Of a stretch of 20,986 nucleotides of DNA, positions 13,304 to 19,593 are shown piece after piece. Both the position numbers and the translations under genes were made by a program. Each line of letters begins with the position of its first letter. The stretch's first letter is position 1. The stretch lies in IMG/VR virus record IMGVR_UViG_3300042565_002255, positions 1 through 20,986 of that record; one strand, written 5' to 3'. The notes below the pieces were generated by a model. It made no database searches, was not told where the DNA came from, and was given only the letters and a program-made list of their open reading frames with translations. This DNA comes from a virus.

Positions 13304-14052
13304 GCATCCGTTGGATTGGGAAAGTCTGGGAGTCCTCCCCGTATCAGGGTGATCAACTGCTCCTGCATCTCGCTCTCGCAGATTTCGCCAACGATGAGGG
13401 AGAGTGCTGGCCCTCCCAGAGGACGCTCGCCCGGAAGGCGAGATGCTCCCAGCGATGGGTTCGGGAGAGCCTCAACAGGATGGTGGAGGATGGGCGGCTC
13501 GAGGTCATGACGCAGACGCTCGGCAGAGGAGGGAGAACGCTCTATCGCCTCAAAGGGGAAGCCACATCCCCTTTAGATGCCAAAGGAGGAACTACAGAGC
13601 AGGTAAAGAGGAACTCGGGCGCATTGGACTCTACTAATAAGAACCGTCAAGAACCGTCACTCTCTGACGCATCATTTGAGCTGTTCTGGGCCGAGTATCC
13701 TCGCAAGGTTGCCAAGGGCGCAGCTCGCAAGGCGTGGGCTATGCTGGTCAGGCGAGCCGATGCCCCGACCATCGAGGAGATCCTGCGATCCATCAGGCTG
13801 TACCGATCATCAGTATCAGACCCCAAGTTCATTTGCCACGCCGCTACATGGCTGAGGCAGGAAAGGTGGAGCGATGAGCTCTCCTCTACGCAACCCGAGA
13901 CGAAACCGAGCAACAGCCCCTATCGGCAGGCCGAGAGCCTCGCAGCAGGGCTACGCCATGCCGGGCGATCCCGAGAGGATGTTGAGGCCGCTCTCTCTGG
14001 TCGGAATCCTGAGGAGCTTGCTGCAGCTCTCGCGATCTACGACGCTCTCTAA
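13300..14052 (+). CDS. HTH / replication initiator-like protein
   Basis: About 250 residues with an N-terminal winged HTH (LLLHLALADFANDEGECWPS; QRTLARKARCSQRWVRESLN; RMVEDGRLEV), a Ser/Thr-rich linker and a C-terminal domain with ELFWAEYPRKVAKGAARKAW and FICHAATWLRQERWSDE. This organisation is common in phage replication proteins that bind the origin and load the helicase. The conserved part starts at SIRWIGKVWESS, so ATG 13258 or 13225 would add unlikely residues overlapping the methyltransferase. I prefer CTG 13300, which overlaps the methyltransferase stop (CTGA) and has GGAGG at 13289-13293 six bases upstream. No helicase or polymerase gene lies in this window. Confidence 0.68.
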   Translation: MSIRWIGKVWESSPYQGDQLLLHLALADFANDEGECWPSQRTLARKARCSQRWVRESLNRMVEDGRLEVMTQTLGRGGRTLYRLKGEATSPLDAKGGTTEQVKRNSGALDSTNKNRQEPSLSDASFELFWAEYPRKVAKGAARKAWAMLVRRADAPTIEEILRSIRLYRSSVSDPKFICHAATWLRQERWSDELSSTQPETKPSNSPYRQAESLAAGLRHAGRSREDVEAALSGRNPEELAAALAIYDAL

Positions 14053-14569
14053 GCTCGGGCTCCTCCTGATTGCCTCAGGAATCATCAGTATCGCCCAAGC
14101 GGCCATCGCATCAGAGGCGAAGGCTCCAGCCCCTTCCCCGGCTCCCATCGAGAGCCCTCGGGAGCCCTCCCCAATCATCCCAGCCTCAACTACTGAGCCC
14201 CCAGCCCCTGCCCCAGCTGATGCCCTCTGCCCCGGCTGGTGGGAGCAGGCTCGCCGGGCAGGCTGGGCCGAGGAGGATCTCGCCTCCCTCGATCTCGCAA
14301 TGTATAAGGAGAGCCGATGCGACCCCTCCCAGCTCAACGCCTCCGATCCTCATGGGGGCTCCCTCGGCCTGCTCCAAATCAACTCCTTCTGGTGCCTCCC
14401 CTCCAGATACTCGCCGGGAGGCTGGCTGCAGGAGCAGGGCATCCTCTCAGCCTGCCCCGAGCTCTATGAGCCCGAGGTTGCCCTCAGGGCTGGGCTGGCC
14501 ATCTTCAGGTATGCCGAGGAGAGAGCCCCTTGCGGCTGGAGCCCTTGGGCAACGATGACCTGCCCCTGA
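13874..14569 (+). CDS. Membrane-tethered lysozyme / transglycosylase-like protein
   Basis: A 231-residue protein from ATG 13874, where AGGAAAGG (13859-13866) gives a good ribosome site; starts at 13958 and 13979 are alternatives. It overlaps the preceding gene by 179 nt. A basic N-terminus leads into one hydrophobic segment (LGLLLIASGIISIAQAA, about residues 62-78), then a Pro/Ala/Ser-rich linker to about 115. The C-terminal domain has LAMYKESRCDPSQLNASDPH, GGSLGLLQIN and VALRAGLAIFRYAEERAPCG. E-S-R plus GLLQIN is the catalytic signature of SLT/lysozyme-like transglycosylases; the E is the expected catalytic acid. An envelope-facing muralytic protein is supported; its role is not. Confidence 0.75.
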   Translation: MSSPLRNPRRNRATAPIGRPRASQQGYAMPGDPERMLRPLSLVGILRSLLQLSRSTTLSKLGLLLIASGIISIAQAAIASEAKAPAPSPAPIESPREPSPIIPASTTEPPAPAPADALCPGWWEQARRAGWAEEDLASLDLAMYKESRCDPSQLNASDPHGGSLGLLQINSFWCLPSRYSPGGWLQEQGILSACPELYEPEVALRAGLAIFRYAEERAPCGWSPWATMTCP

Positions 14570-14579
14570 GGGAGCCGAT

Positions 14580-14608
14580 TTGCAATACTCCGAGCCCCTC
14601 CCTAAGGT
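14580..14608 (+). promoter_or_regulatory. Rightward promoter 2, TTGCAA-17-TAAGGT
   Basis: TTGCAA at 14580-14585, a 17-nt spacer and TAAGGT at 14603-14608 match the promoter at 7792-7820 in hexamers, spacing and the preceding CGA. It is in the 86-nt gap between the lysozyme-like gene and the next unit. Confidence 0.74.
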
Positions 14609-14614
14609 GTAGTC

Positions 14615-14633
14615 ATCGGGCAGGGAGCCCGAT
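14615..14633 (+). promoter_or_regulatory. 5' leader hairpin, rightward unit 2
   Basis: Stem ATCGGGC (14615-14621), loop AGGGA, stem GCCCGAT (14627-14633), six nt after the -10 box, then the Shine-Dalgarno AGAGGGAG (14642-14649) and ATG 14656. The hairpin is base-for-base the same as at 7827. Confidence 0.75.
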
Positions 14634-14655
14634 CTAGAAACAGAGGGAGATAGCA

Positions 14656-15117
14656 ATGAGTAAGGAATCAGCAAACAATGTAGAGAGGGAGCTGGCGAAA
14701 GCCATCACCTCGGAAATCATGGAAGCCGCCAAGGCTATCCTCGCCAAACATGGCATGGAACTAGCCAAGTCATCCTCAGGGTTCGGGGATTACTACAAAC
14801 TGAGCATCCAAGCATCAGCAGTCAAGAAGGGCAAGAACGGCGTCAATCTCGCCAGCACCGAAGCCTCACATTGGCTCTCATACTCCTCCATGTATGGCTT
14901 CTCATACGATGAGGCTCTGGAGATGCTCGGCTCGGTAGTCAAATCCACACCTAAGGATGGAGACCTCATCCTTATCGGCTCATGCAATCGCAAGTTGCCA
15001 ATCATCGTGCAGAGCCTCAAGAACGGCAAACAGTATCAGGTGAGCAACCTCTGGATGAGCAAGACATACGCTCGCCTCGCAGAGATGCCTCCCCTCACGA
15101 TGCCAGCGAGCAAATAA
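14656..15117 (+). CDS. Unknown protein, first gene of second structured-leader unit
   Basis: A 153-residue protein. ATG 14656 is six bases after AGAGGGAG, so the start is well supported. A helical N-terminus (ERELAKAITSEIMEAAKAIL AKHG in two blocks) precedes a core with SGFGDYYKLSIQASAVKKGK and a closing strand pair: KDGDLILIGSCNRKLPIIVQ and KNGKQYQVSNLWM. This last arrangement resembles small phage proteins in which a Cys-Asn-Arg-Lys turn separates two strands; I know of no assigned role. There is no membrane segment or catalytic triad. Being the first gene behind the shared leader, it is probably expressed with the same timing as the gene at 7868. Confidence 0.65.
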   Translation: MSKESANNVERELAKAITSEIMEAAKAILAKHGMELAKSSSGFGDYYKLSIQASAVKKGKNGVNLASTEASHWLSYSSMYGFSYDEALEMLGSVVKSTPKDGDLILIGSCNRKLPIIVQSLKNGKQYQVSNLWMSKTYARLAEMPPLTMPASK

Positions 15118-15344
15118 TGAAACGCTCCTACAACTGCGCCTACTGCACGGAGACATTCGCATCTCCATCCGACCACATCTCTCATCTCATGCAGGCGCAT
15201 CCTCGCCTCCATCAGGGGAGAGTACCGAGGGAGAGGCAACTACGCCGACCCTCCTTCTGCCCATCATGCGCCTCAGAGATAGCAGTCGGAGAGAGGCTCT
15301 GCTCATGTGGAGCCATCGCCCCAGCGTTCAGGAGCGTGGCATGA
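15117..15344 (+). CDS. C2H2 zinc-finger plus zinc-ribbon small protein
   Basis: A 75-residue basic protein from ATG 15117, which shares its first base with the previous stop (TAATG). It carries a classic C-x2-C-x12-H-x4-H finger (CAYCTETFASPSDHISHLMQ then AH, residues 7-28) and then a second cluster CPSCASEIAVGERLCSCG (C-x2-C-x10-C-x-C), typical of a zinc ribbon. Basic residues between the two (RVPRERQLRRPS) could contact nucleic acid. C2H2 fingers are uncommon in phages compared with ribbons; actinophages have a few such small proteins. A nucleic-acid-binding or host-protein-binding role is an inference. It is coupled to the ArdA-like gene by a four-base overlap. Confidence 0.68.
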   Translation: MKRSYNCAYCTETFASPSDHISHLMQAHPRLHQGRVPRERQLRRPSFCPSCASEIAVGERLCSCGAIAPAFRSVA

Positions 15345-15952
15345 CCGACAAACGGATAGCTGCATGGATTGGCTGTCTCGGATGCCACAATGAGGGCGTT
15401 CTGAACGGTCAATGGATTTCAGTAGAAGAGGCATCCGAGGAGAATGCTCGCATCGAGAACGAGGAGATTCCTCTCGGAGCCGATGTGCTGAAAGGTATCG
15501 CAACGATGGAGCCTCTCGGAGAGCATTCCGGGCGACCCGTTTGCAAACGATGTGCATCCGATGAGTTTCAGGTGTTTGACACCGAGCATCTCGCAGGAGG
15601 CCGAAGCCAAAGTTGGGGAGAGTTCTATCATCTCTCCAGCATCCTGAGCGAGCTGGATGAGGATGATCGCGAGCGTTTCCTGTTCGTTATGAGCAACTTC
15701 CACTACGGATGGGATGCCAAACAGATAGAGGAGGCTGACGCATGGAACGAAACCTTCTATGTCGGCTTCTACAGCGAACTCTCCGACCTCGCCTCCGAAC
15801 TCGTAGAGGGCTGCATCTCGCCCGATGCCGAGCTCCTCGGCAGGCCGCTAATAGATTGGATTGACATGGATGAGGTGTGGCGATACACCCTCCAGCATGA
15901 CTACATCACGAACGCAACTGAGGGAGGATACGACGTATGGCTCAACGGATAA
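15341..15952 (+). CDS. ArdA-like antirestriction protein
   Basis: A 203-residue acidic protein. ATG 15341 is preceded by AGGAG at 15330-15334 and overlaps the previous stop; a start at 15266 would run through the zinc-finger gene. It begins with AAWIGCLGCHNEGVLNGQWI, like the AWVGxLxxYNxG start of ArdA proteins, continues through EFQVFDTEHL and has the long acidic middle part WGEFYHLSSILSELDEDDRE before LIDWIDMDEVWRYTLQHDYI. ArdA proteins are acidic DNA mimics that bind type I restriction enzymes and block them. Four cysteines (two CxxC pairs: GCLGC and CKRC) may bind zinc, which is not standard for ArdA. Family call is probable, function inferred. Confidence 0.75.
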   Translation: MTDKRIAAWIGCLGCHNEGVLNGQWISVEEASEENARIENEEIPLGADVLKGIATMEPLGEHSGRPVCKRCASDEFQVFDTEHLAGGRSQSWGEFYHLSSILSELDEDDRERFLFVMSNFHYGWDAKQIEEADAWNETFYVGFYSELSDLASELVEGCISPDAELLGRPLIDWIDMDEVWRYTLQHDYITNATEGGYDVWLNG

Positions 15953-16296
15953 TGACAGGCGCAGTTCATCAGCCTGAGGCTCGCATCTACAGGATGACGA
16001 TAACGCTCGTCGCTCTCCATGCCGAGCCGGGAGACGATGACTTTGACCCGACGCTCCTCATAGACATCTCAGAGGGAGAGGCTCAGGTCATCGGCTGGGA
16101 TACCGAGGAGCTGCTCCTCATCGAGCCAGCGTGCGACGATTGCCAGCCCAACGATGACCTGAGTATCTCCAAACGAGACGCTGTTCTGTTCGCTCTGGAT
16201 GATTTGGTCATCCATGAACTAGGAGACGCATGGAGCGCAGAGGCGCATTGCAAACGCAAGATGGAGATGCTGGAAATCATTGACGGAGACTCATGA
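15937..16296 (+). CDS. Unknown acidic protein
   Basis: A 119-residue acidic protein from ATG 15937, nine bases after AGGGAGG (15921-15927); ATG 15952 is less likely because the ribosome site would be too far. It reads RIYRMTITLVALHAEPGDDD then DPTLLIDISEGEAQVIGWDT and a C-terminal helical part (DAVLFALDDLVIHELGDAWS). There are two cysteines close together (CDDC) and no catalytic motif. It overlaps the ArdA-like gene by 16 nt and the next small membrane protein by four. High acidity would be consistent with a DNA-mimic or inhibitor, but composition alone is not enough to claim it. Confidence 0.6.
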   Translation: MAQRIMTGAVHQPEARIYRMTITLVALHAEPGDDDFDPTLLIDISEGEAQVIGWDTEELLLIEPACDDCQPNDDLSISKRDAVLFALDDLVIHELGDAWSAEAHCKRKMEMLEIIDGDS

Positions 16297-16502
16297 ACTA
16301 TCTAGTAAGCCTCAAGGTTGTAAATCCTGAGCGTTGGGAGCGCACCAAATCGTTCGCATGGCTCGCCTGTTTCCTCGGAATGATTGCCAGCATCGGAGGG
16401 CTAGAGGGGCGGCCCGATGTTGCTCTACCAAATCCGTTCCCCTTCATCGTCTGTGTAGCCGGGATGTATCTGATTGGGGTATCGCTCAAACCTCGCCCGT
16501 AG
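16293..16502 (+). CDS. Small two-helix membrane protein
   Basis: A 69-residue protein coupled to the previous gene by ATGA. Two hydrophobic segments are clear: FAWLACFLGMIASIGGL (about 21-37) and FPFIVCVAGMYLIGVSL (about 49-65), joined by a short loop (EGRPDVALPNP). The N-terminal 20 residues are basic and would face the cytoplasm. Small two-helix proteins in phages can be superinfection-exclusion factors, holins or unknowns; there is nothing to decide between them, and the gene is not next to an endolysin. It is the last gene of this unit before the strong hairpin at 16539. Confidence 0.6.
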   Translation: MNYLVSLKVVNPERWERTKSFAWLACFLGMIASIGGLEGRPDVALPNPFPFIVCVAGMYLIGVSLKPRP

Positions 16503-16538
16503 ATCTGGCTGACATCTCCCGATGTTATGCTCAGGGTT

Positions 16539-16580
16539 CCCCTCGGTTCGGCTCTGCTCCCTCTTTGCTGGGCCGAGGGG
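16539..16580 (+). terminator. Strong hairpin, putative terminator
   Basis: CCCCTCGGTTCGGC (16539-16552) pairs with 16567-16580 over 14 positions (three G-U), leaving a 14-nt loop. It lies in the 98-nt gap after the small membrane gene. Like the hairpin at 6634 it uses a CCTCGG/CCGAGG core and lacks a U-run. Termination or transcript-end protection is inferred from position. Confidence 0.55.
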
Positions 16581-16600
16581 TTCTACCTTCAAGGGGCTTT

Positions 16601-16753
16601 ATGCACACAGATCATCTCATCTCTGCCGTCTATTTCCTCAGAAGGGTCATCGCTGGTAAGTTAGATGAGGACAGATTGCTCTCTACGGTGGATGCCCTAG
16701 AGAGGGAAATCCTGAGGAGGAAACAGAGTGAGCGCAACACGACAGCCCGATGA
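16601..16753 (+). CDS. Short unknown helical protein
   Basis: A 50-residue protein from ATG 16601, preceded by AAGGGG (16591-16596) six nt before (CTTT plus adjacency). It reads MHTDHLISAVYFLRRVIAGK then LDEDRLLSTVDALEREILRR: two amphipathic helices. Longer in-frame starts lie before the hairpin and are unlikely. The coiled-coil gene overlaps its end by 26 nt. Likely a real gene because of the ribosome site and conserved operon spacing, but no function can be offered. Confidence 0.52.
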   Translation: MHTDHLISAVYFLRRVIAGKLDEDRLLSTVDALEREILRRKQSERNTTAR

Positions 16754-16997
16754 CCTCTACTATCATGCAGCTGTGGCCGTAGAACAGGCGAAAGCGGCTG
16801 ACGATTTGCGTTTGGAGAGGGATGAACTCCAGCAGAGAGTCTCTGAGCTATCAGCCGCCATCGAGCTGTGGCGAGAGAAATCAGAAAACCTCGCAGATGC
16901 AGCTGCATCTCTCGCAGCTGAACTCGATCACTACAAACTCAAAGCCGCAGTGCTCCAATCTCAAATCCAGCGCATCCACGAAATCTTTGAGATCTGA
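16728..16997 (+). CDS. Coiled-coil small protein
   Basis: An 89-residue protein from GTG 16728, with GAGGAGG about seven bases upstream. Most of it is an amphipathic coiled coil: LRLERDELQQRVSELSAAIE, LWREKSENLADAAASLAAEL and DHYKLKAAVLQSQIQRIHEI follow a heptad-like pattern. Its stop (TGATGG) overlaps the ATG of the ParB-methyltransferase gene by one base, so the two are probably translated together. It could serve as a dimerisation partner, but there is no direct sign of this. Function unknown. Confidence 0.6.
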   Translation: MSATRQPDDLYYHAAVAVEQAKAADDLRLERDELQQRVSELSAAIELWREKSENLADAAASLAAELDHYKLKAAVLQSQIQRIHEIFEI

Positions 16998-18415
16998 TGG
17001 CTCGCCTCCTATCTACCGAACAAACAGATGTTCGCACCATCCAGCCGCATCCCCGGAATGTTCGCCAAGGAGACATCGGAGCAATCTCTCGCAGCCTAAA
17101 GGCTCACGGACAGTATCGGCCCATAGTCATCCAACAATCCTCCAGATTCATCCTTGCCGGGAATCACACATACAAAGCGGCCATCGCTCTCGGCTGGAGC
17201 GAGATTGCTACCTCCATCATCGAGTGCGACGATGACGAGGCTCTCAGAATCCTCCTAGCTGACAACAAATCCTCCGACTTAGCTGCATACGATGAGAGCC
17301 AACTCGCTGAGCTGCTCCGAGAGCTCTCAGCCTCCTCGGTCGGATTAGAGGGAACGCTCTACGATGGCGATGACTTAGACCAAATCATCTCCGACATCAA
17401 CGCCGATGCCTCCGACTATGCAGAAAGCATCTCTACAGGAGCCATCGCCCAACGCTTCGGCATCGCCCCGTTCTCTCTGCTGGATTGTCGCAGAGGCTGG
17501 TGGAAAGAGCGACGCAAGCGATGGCTCGATCTCGGCATCACATCAGAGGTCGGGCGAGATGGCAACCTGCTCAAGTTCAGCGACACCGTCCTCGGAGCAG
17601 CCGGGCGATCAGAGAACCTAACCGTTCCGAACAGCGCAATCTACAAGAACAAAGATGCAGATCGCCCACAATACAACGGCACATCCGTCTTTGATCCTGT
17701 TCTCTGCGAGCTGGCGTATCGGTGGTTCTGCCCAACAGGAGGAACAATCCTCGATCCTTTCGCAGGAGGCTCAGTCAGAGGAATCGTTGCATCGCACCTC
17801 GGGATGAACTACCGAGGGATAGAGCTGCGCCCAGAGCAGGTAGAAGCGAACAGGAAACAGTACGAGGATGTCGGCCATCGCTCAGGCTCAGCGACATGGA
17901 TAGAAGGAGACTCTGCTCGCATCATCCCCGAGAGCTCAGAACAGTACGATTTCGTGTTCTCATGCCCTCCATACCATTCGTTAGAGGTTTACAGCGACCT
18001 CCCCGGCGATCTCTCAGCAATCGAGGACTACGAACAGTTCCTCTCCTCGTATGAAGAAATCATCAGAGCATCAGCCTCCGTACTACGAGACAATCGTTTC
18101 GCCTGTTGGGTCATCTCAGAAATCCGAGATGCTGATGGCCGATACCGAAACTTCGTCGGTGACACAATAGAAATCTTTGAGCGAGCAGGGCTCTCCTACT
18201 ACAACGAAGGCATCTACATCCAGCAAGCAGGCTCATGGCCGCTTCGCATCGGACGAATGTTCGGATCATCTCGCAAGATTGCCCGGCTGCATCAGAACCT
18301 CCTCGTATTCGTCAAAGGAGATCCGAGGATTGCTACAGAGCAGCTCGGGGAAGCCGAATGGGGATTTGACAACGAACCTCAAATGCTGACGGAGGCTGAG
18401 GAGGGAATCAGCTGA
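16997..18415 (+). CDS. ParB N-terminal domain fused to a DNA methyltransferase
   Basis: A 472-residue protein. Residues 1-100 show the ParB/sulfiredoxin-like nuclease domain: QPHPRNVRQGDIGAISRSLK, GQYRPIVI, and ILAGNHTYKAAIALG. Residues 150-220 are a linking module (RFGIAPFSLLDCRRGWWKER). The methyltransferase part has motif I LDPFAGGSVRG (252-262) with E275 in RGIELRP as SAM ligand, and motif IV SCPPYHSLEVYSDLPG (322-337), where S replaces the usual D/N before PPY, as is common in this phage lineage. The last part, RLHQNLLVFVKGDP, closes the family. ParB-MTase fusions are frequent in phages and thought to modify N4-cytosine or N6-adenine. Its neighbours suggest it may supply or mark the base altered by the next two enzymes. 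Confidence 0.85.
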   Translation: MARLLSTEQTDVRTIQPHPRNVRQGDIGAISRSLKAHGQYRPIVIQQSSRFILAGNHTYKAAIALGWSEIATSIIECDDDEALRILLADNKSSDLAAYDESQLAELLRELSASSVGLEGTLYDGDDLDQIISDINADASDYAESISTGAIAQRFGIAPFSLLDCRRGWWKERRKRWLDLGITSEVGRDGNLLKFSDTVLGAAGRSENLTVPNSAIYKNKDADRPQYNGTSVFDPVLCELAYRWFCPTGGTILDPFAGGSVRGIVASHLGMNYRGIELRPEQVEANRKQYEDVGHRSGSATWIEGDSARIIPESSEQYDFVFSCPPYHSLEVYSDLPGDLSAIEDYEQFLSSYEEIIRASASVLRDNRFACWVISEIRDADGRYRNFVGDTIEIFERAGLSYYNEGIYIQQAGSWPLRIGRMFGSSRKIARLHQNLLVFVKGDPRIATEQLGEAEWGFDNEPQMLTEAEEGIS

Positions 18416-19593
18416 TGACTGACGCAAGTTCTCCAGATTGGGCGCATGGCCTCGATGTCAAGTTCCTGAAATCCATCGCTCAACTGTTCCGTTCTTACAA
18501 ACCGTATGCGATGGGGAGGTTCTCCATCCCGAACGAAGCCGAGATTGCCAGAGCAATCAGCTCAAACTCAGGGTATGTGGTCGCTGTTGGAGATAAGCCT
18601 CTCGGCTTCATGATTGCCAGCATTGCTCAGCGTGACTCTGTACGCCGAGATTTCGCAGGCCGAGCCCTCTATGTCAAACAGGGAGATTTCAGCATCCAGC
18701 ACCTAGCGTTTGCCGATGAGCTCCCGGCACACATCCTTCAGGATCATCTCCTGCAGTATGCAGGGAACAGATCGGTATGGGCTCTAATCCATGCAGAGAA
18801 TCGGGCGAAGATTCGGATGATGGAGAGCCTCGGCTTTCAGGTGATTGGCACGAAGATAGGAGCCTCCTCGGAGATGCACTCCATCCTGCTTCGTTCCAAC
18901 AGGCCAGCCATCAGACTCCCGGAGCCTCTCGATGCGGCCCATCGCCCTAGCCTCGCCATGCTCTCCGAACGATTCATTACCGAGCAAGAGCTGAGCGACA
19001 TCCGAGCCGAGATTGCCCGAGGCGTTGAGTGGGCTGATCACTACTCCTCCTACAACCTGCGCCACTCATGGTCAGCAATCTCGCTTCGGGGCTACTCCGA
19101 TGATCCCTCGTTTATCATCAAGCCTGCAGAGATGTCAAAGAAATGGCGTGAGGCACATTGGGCGATGCTTTCAGCCCCTGTCAGAGATACGCCTCTCATG
19201 GCTCGCTTCCCAACGGTTGCCGCTGTCTGCAGCCGCCTCGGAACAGACCTGCAGAGGGTCAGATTCATGAGGGTCAGGGCAGAGGATGGAGGGCTCTCTC
19301 GCCATGCCGACATCACAGATCGAGAGGCTGGCCCGATGCCCGGGCAAATCGCCCGGCTGCACATCCCCATCAACTCGGAGCCTGTCTGCCGATTCCAAGC
19401 ATGGAACCTCGCAGGGGAGAAACTGCAGGCCCATCTCCCTGAACGCTCCCTTTGGTATCTAGATACGAGAAAGCCTCACGCAGTCAGCAACGCAGGAGCA
19501 GACCATGATCGCATCCATCTCGTCATTGACGCAGTATCAACAGAGGCCCTCTGCCGATGGATTGCAGCATCGCAGGAGGAACCTGCAGCATGA
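18415..19593 (+). CDS. GNAT acyltransferase fused to an Asp/Asn-hydroxylase-like 2OG oxygenase
   Basis: A 392-residue protein whose ATG shares its first base with the previous stop. Residues about 50-160 form a GNAT domain: YVVAVGDKPLGFMIAS, then FSIQHLAFADELPAHILQDH and VWALIHAENRAKIRMMESLG followed by FQVIGT, the classic eN.ra...m..lGF motif B. Residues about 285-375 form a double-stranded beta-helix 2OG-Fe(II) oxygenase: SRHADITD (H297, D299), QIARLHIPI, ERSLWYLDTRKPHAVSN (H355) and DRIHLVID (R366), matching the H-x-D...H plus Arg set of Asp/Asn hydroxylase-like enzymes. Fe and 2-oxoglutarate dependence follows from the motif. This fusion next to a DNA methyltransferase suggests base hydroxylation and acylation; substrate unproven. 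Confidence 0.78.
   Translation: MTDASSPDWAHGLDVKFLKSIAQLFRSYKPYAMGRFSIPNEAEIARAISSNSGYVVAVGDKPLGFMIASIAQRDSVRRDFAGRALYVKQGDFSIQHLAFADELPAHILQDHLLQYAGNRSVWALIHAENRAKIRMMESLGFQVIGTKIGASSEMHSILLRSNRPAIRLPEPLDAAHRPSLAMLSERFITEQELSDIRAEIARGVEWADHYSSYNLRHSWSAISLRGYSDDPSFIIKPAEMSKKWREAHWAMLSAPVRDTPLMARFPTVAAVCSRLGTDLQRVRFMRVRAEDGGLSRHADITDREAGPMPGQIARLHIPINSEPVCRFQAWNLAGEKLQAHLPERSLWYLDTRKPHAVSNAGADHDRIHLVIDAVSTEALCRWIAASQEEPAA

Noticed and set aside
16822-17235. Alternative frame over the coiled-coil and ParB genes
   Set aside because: It crosses a coupled gene boundary and gives a Ser/His/Arg-rich translation typical of a shadow frame.
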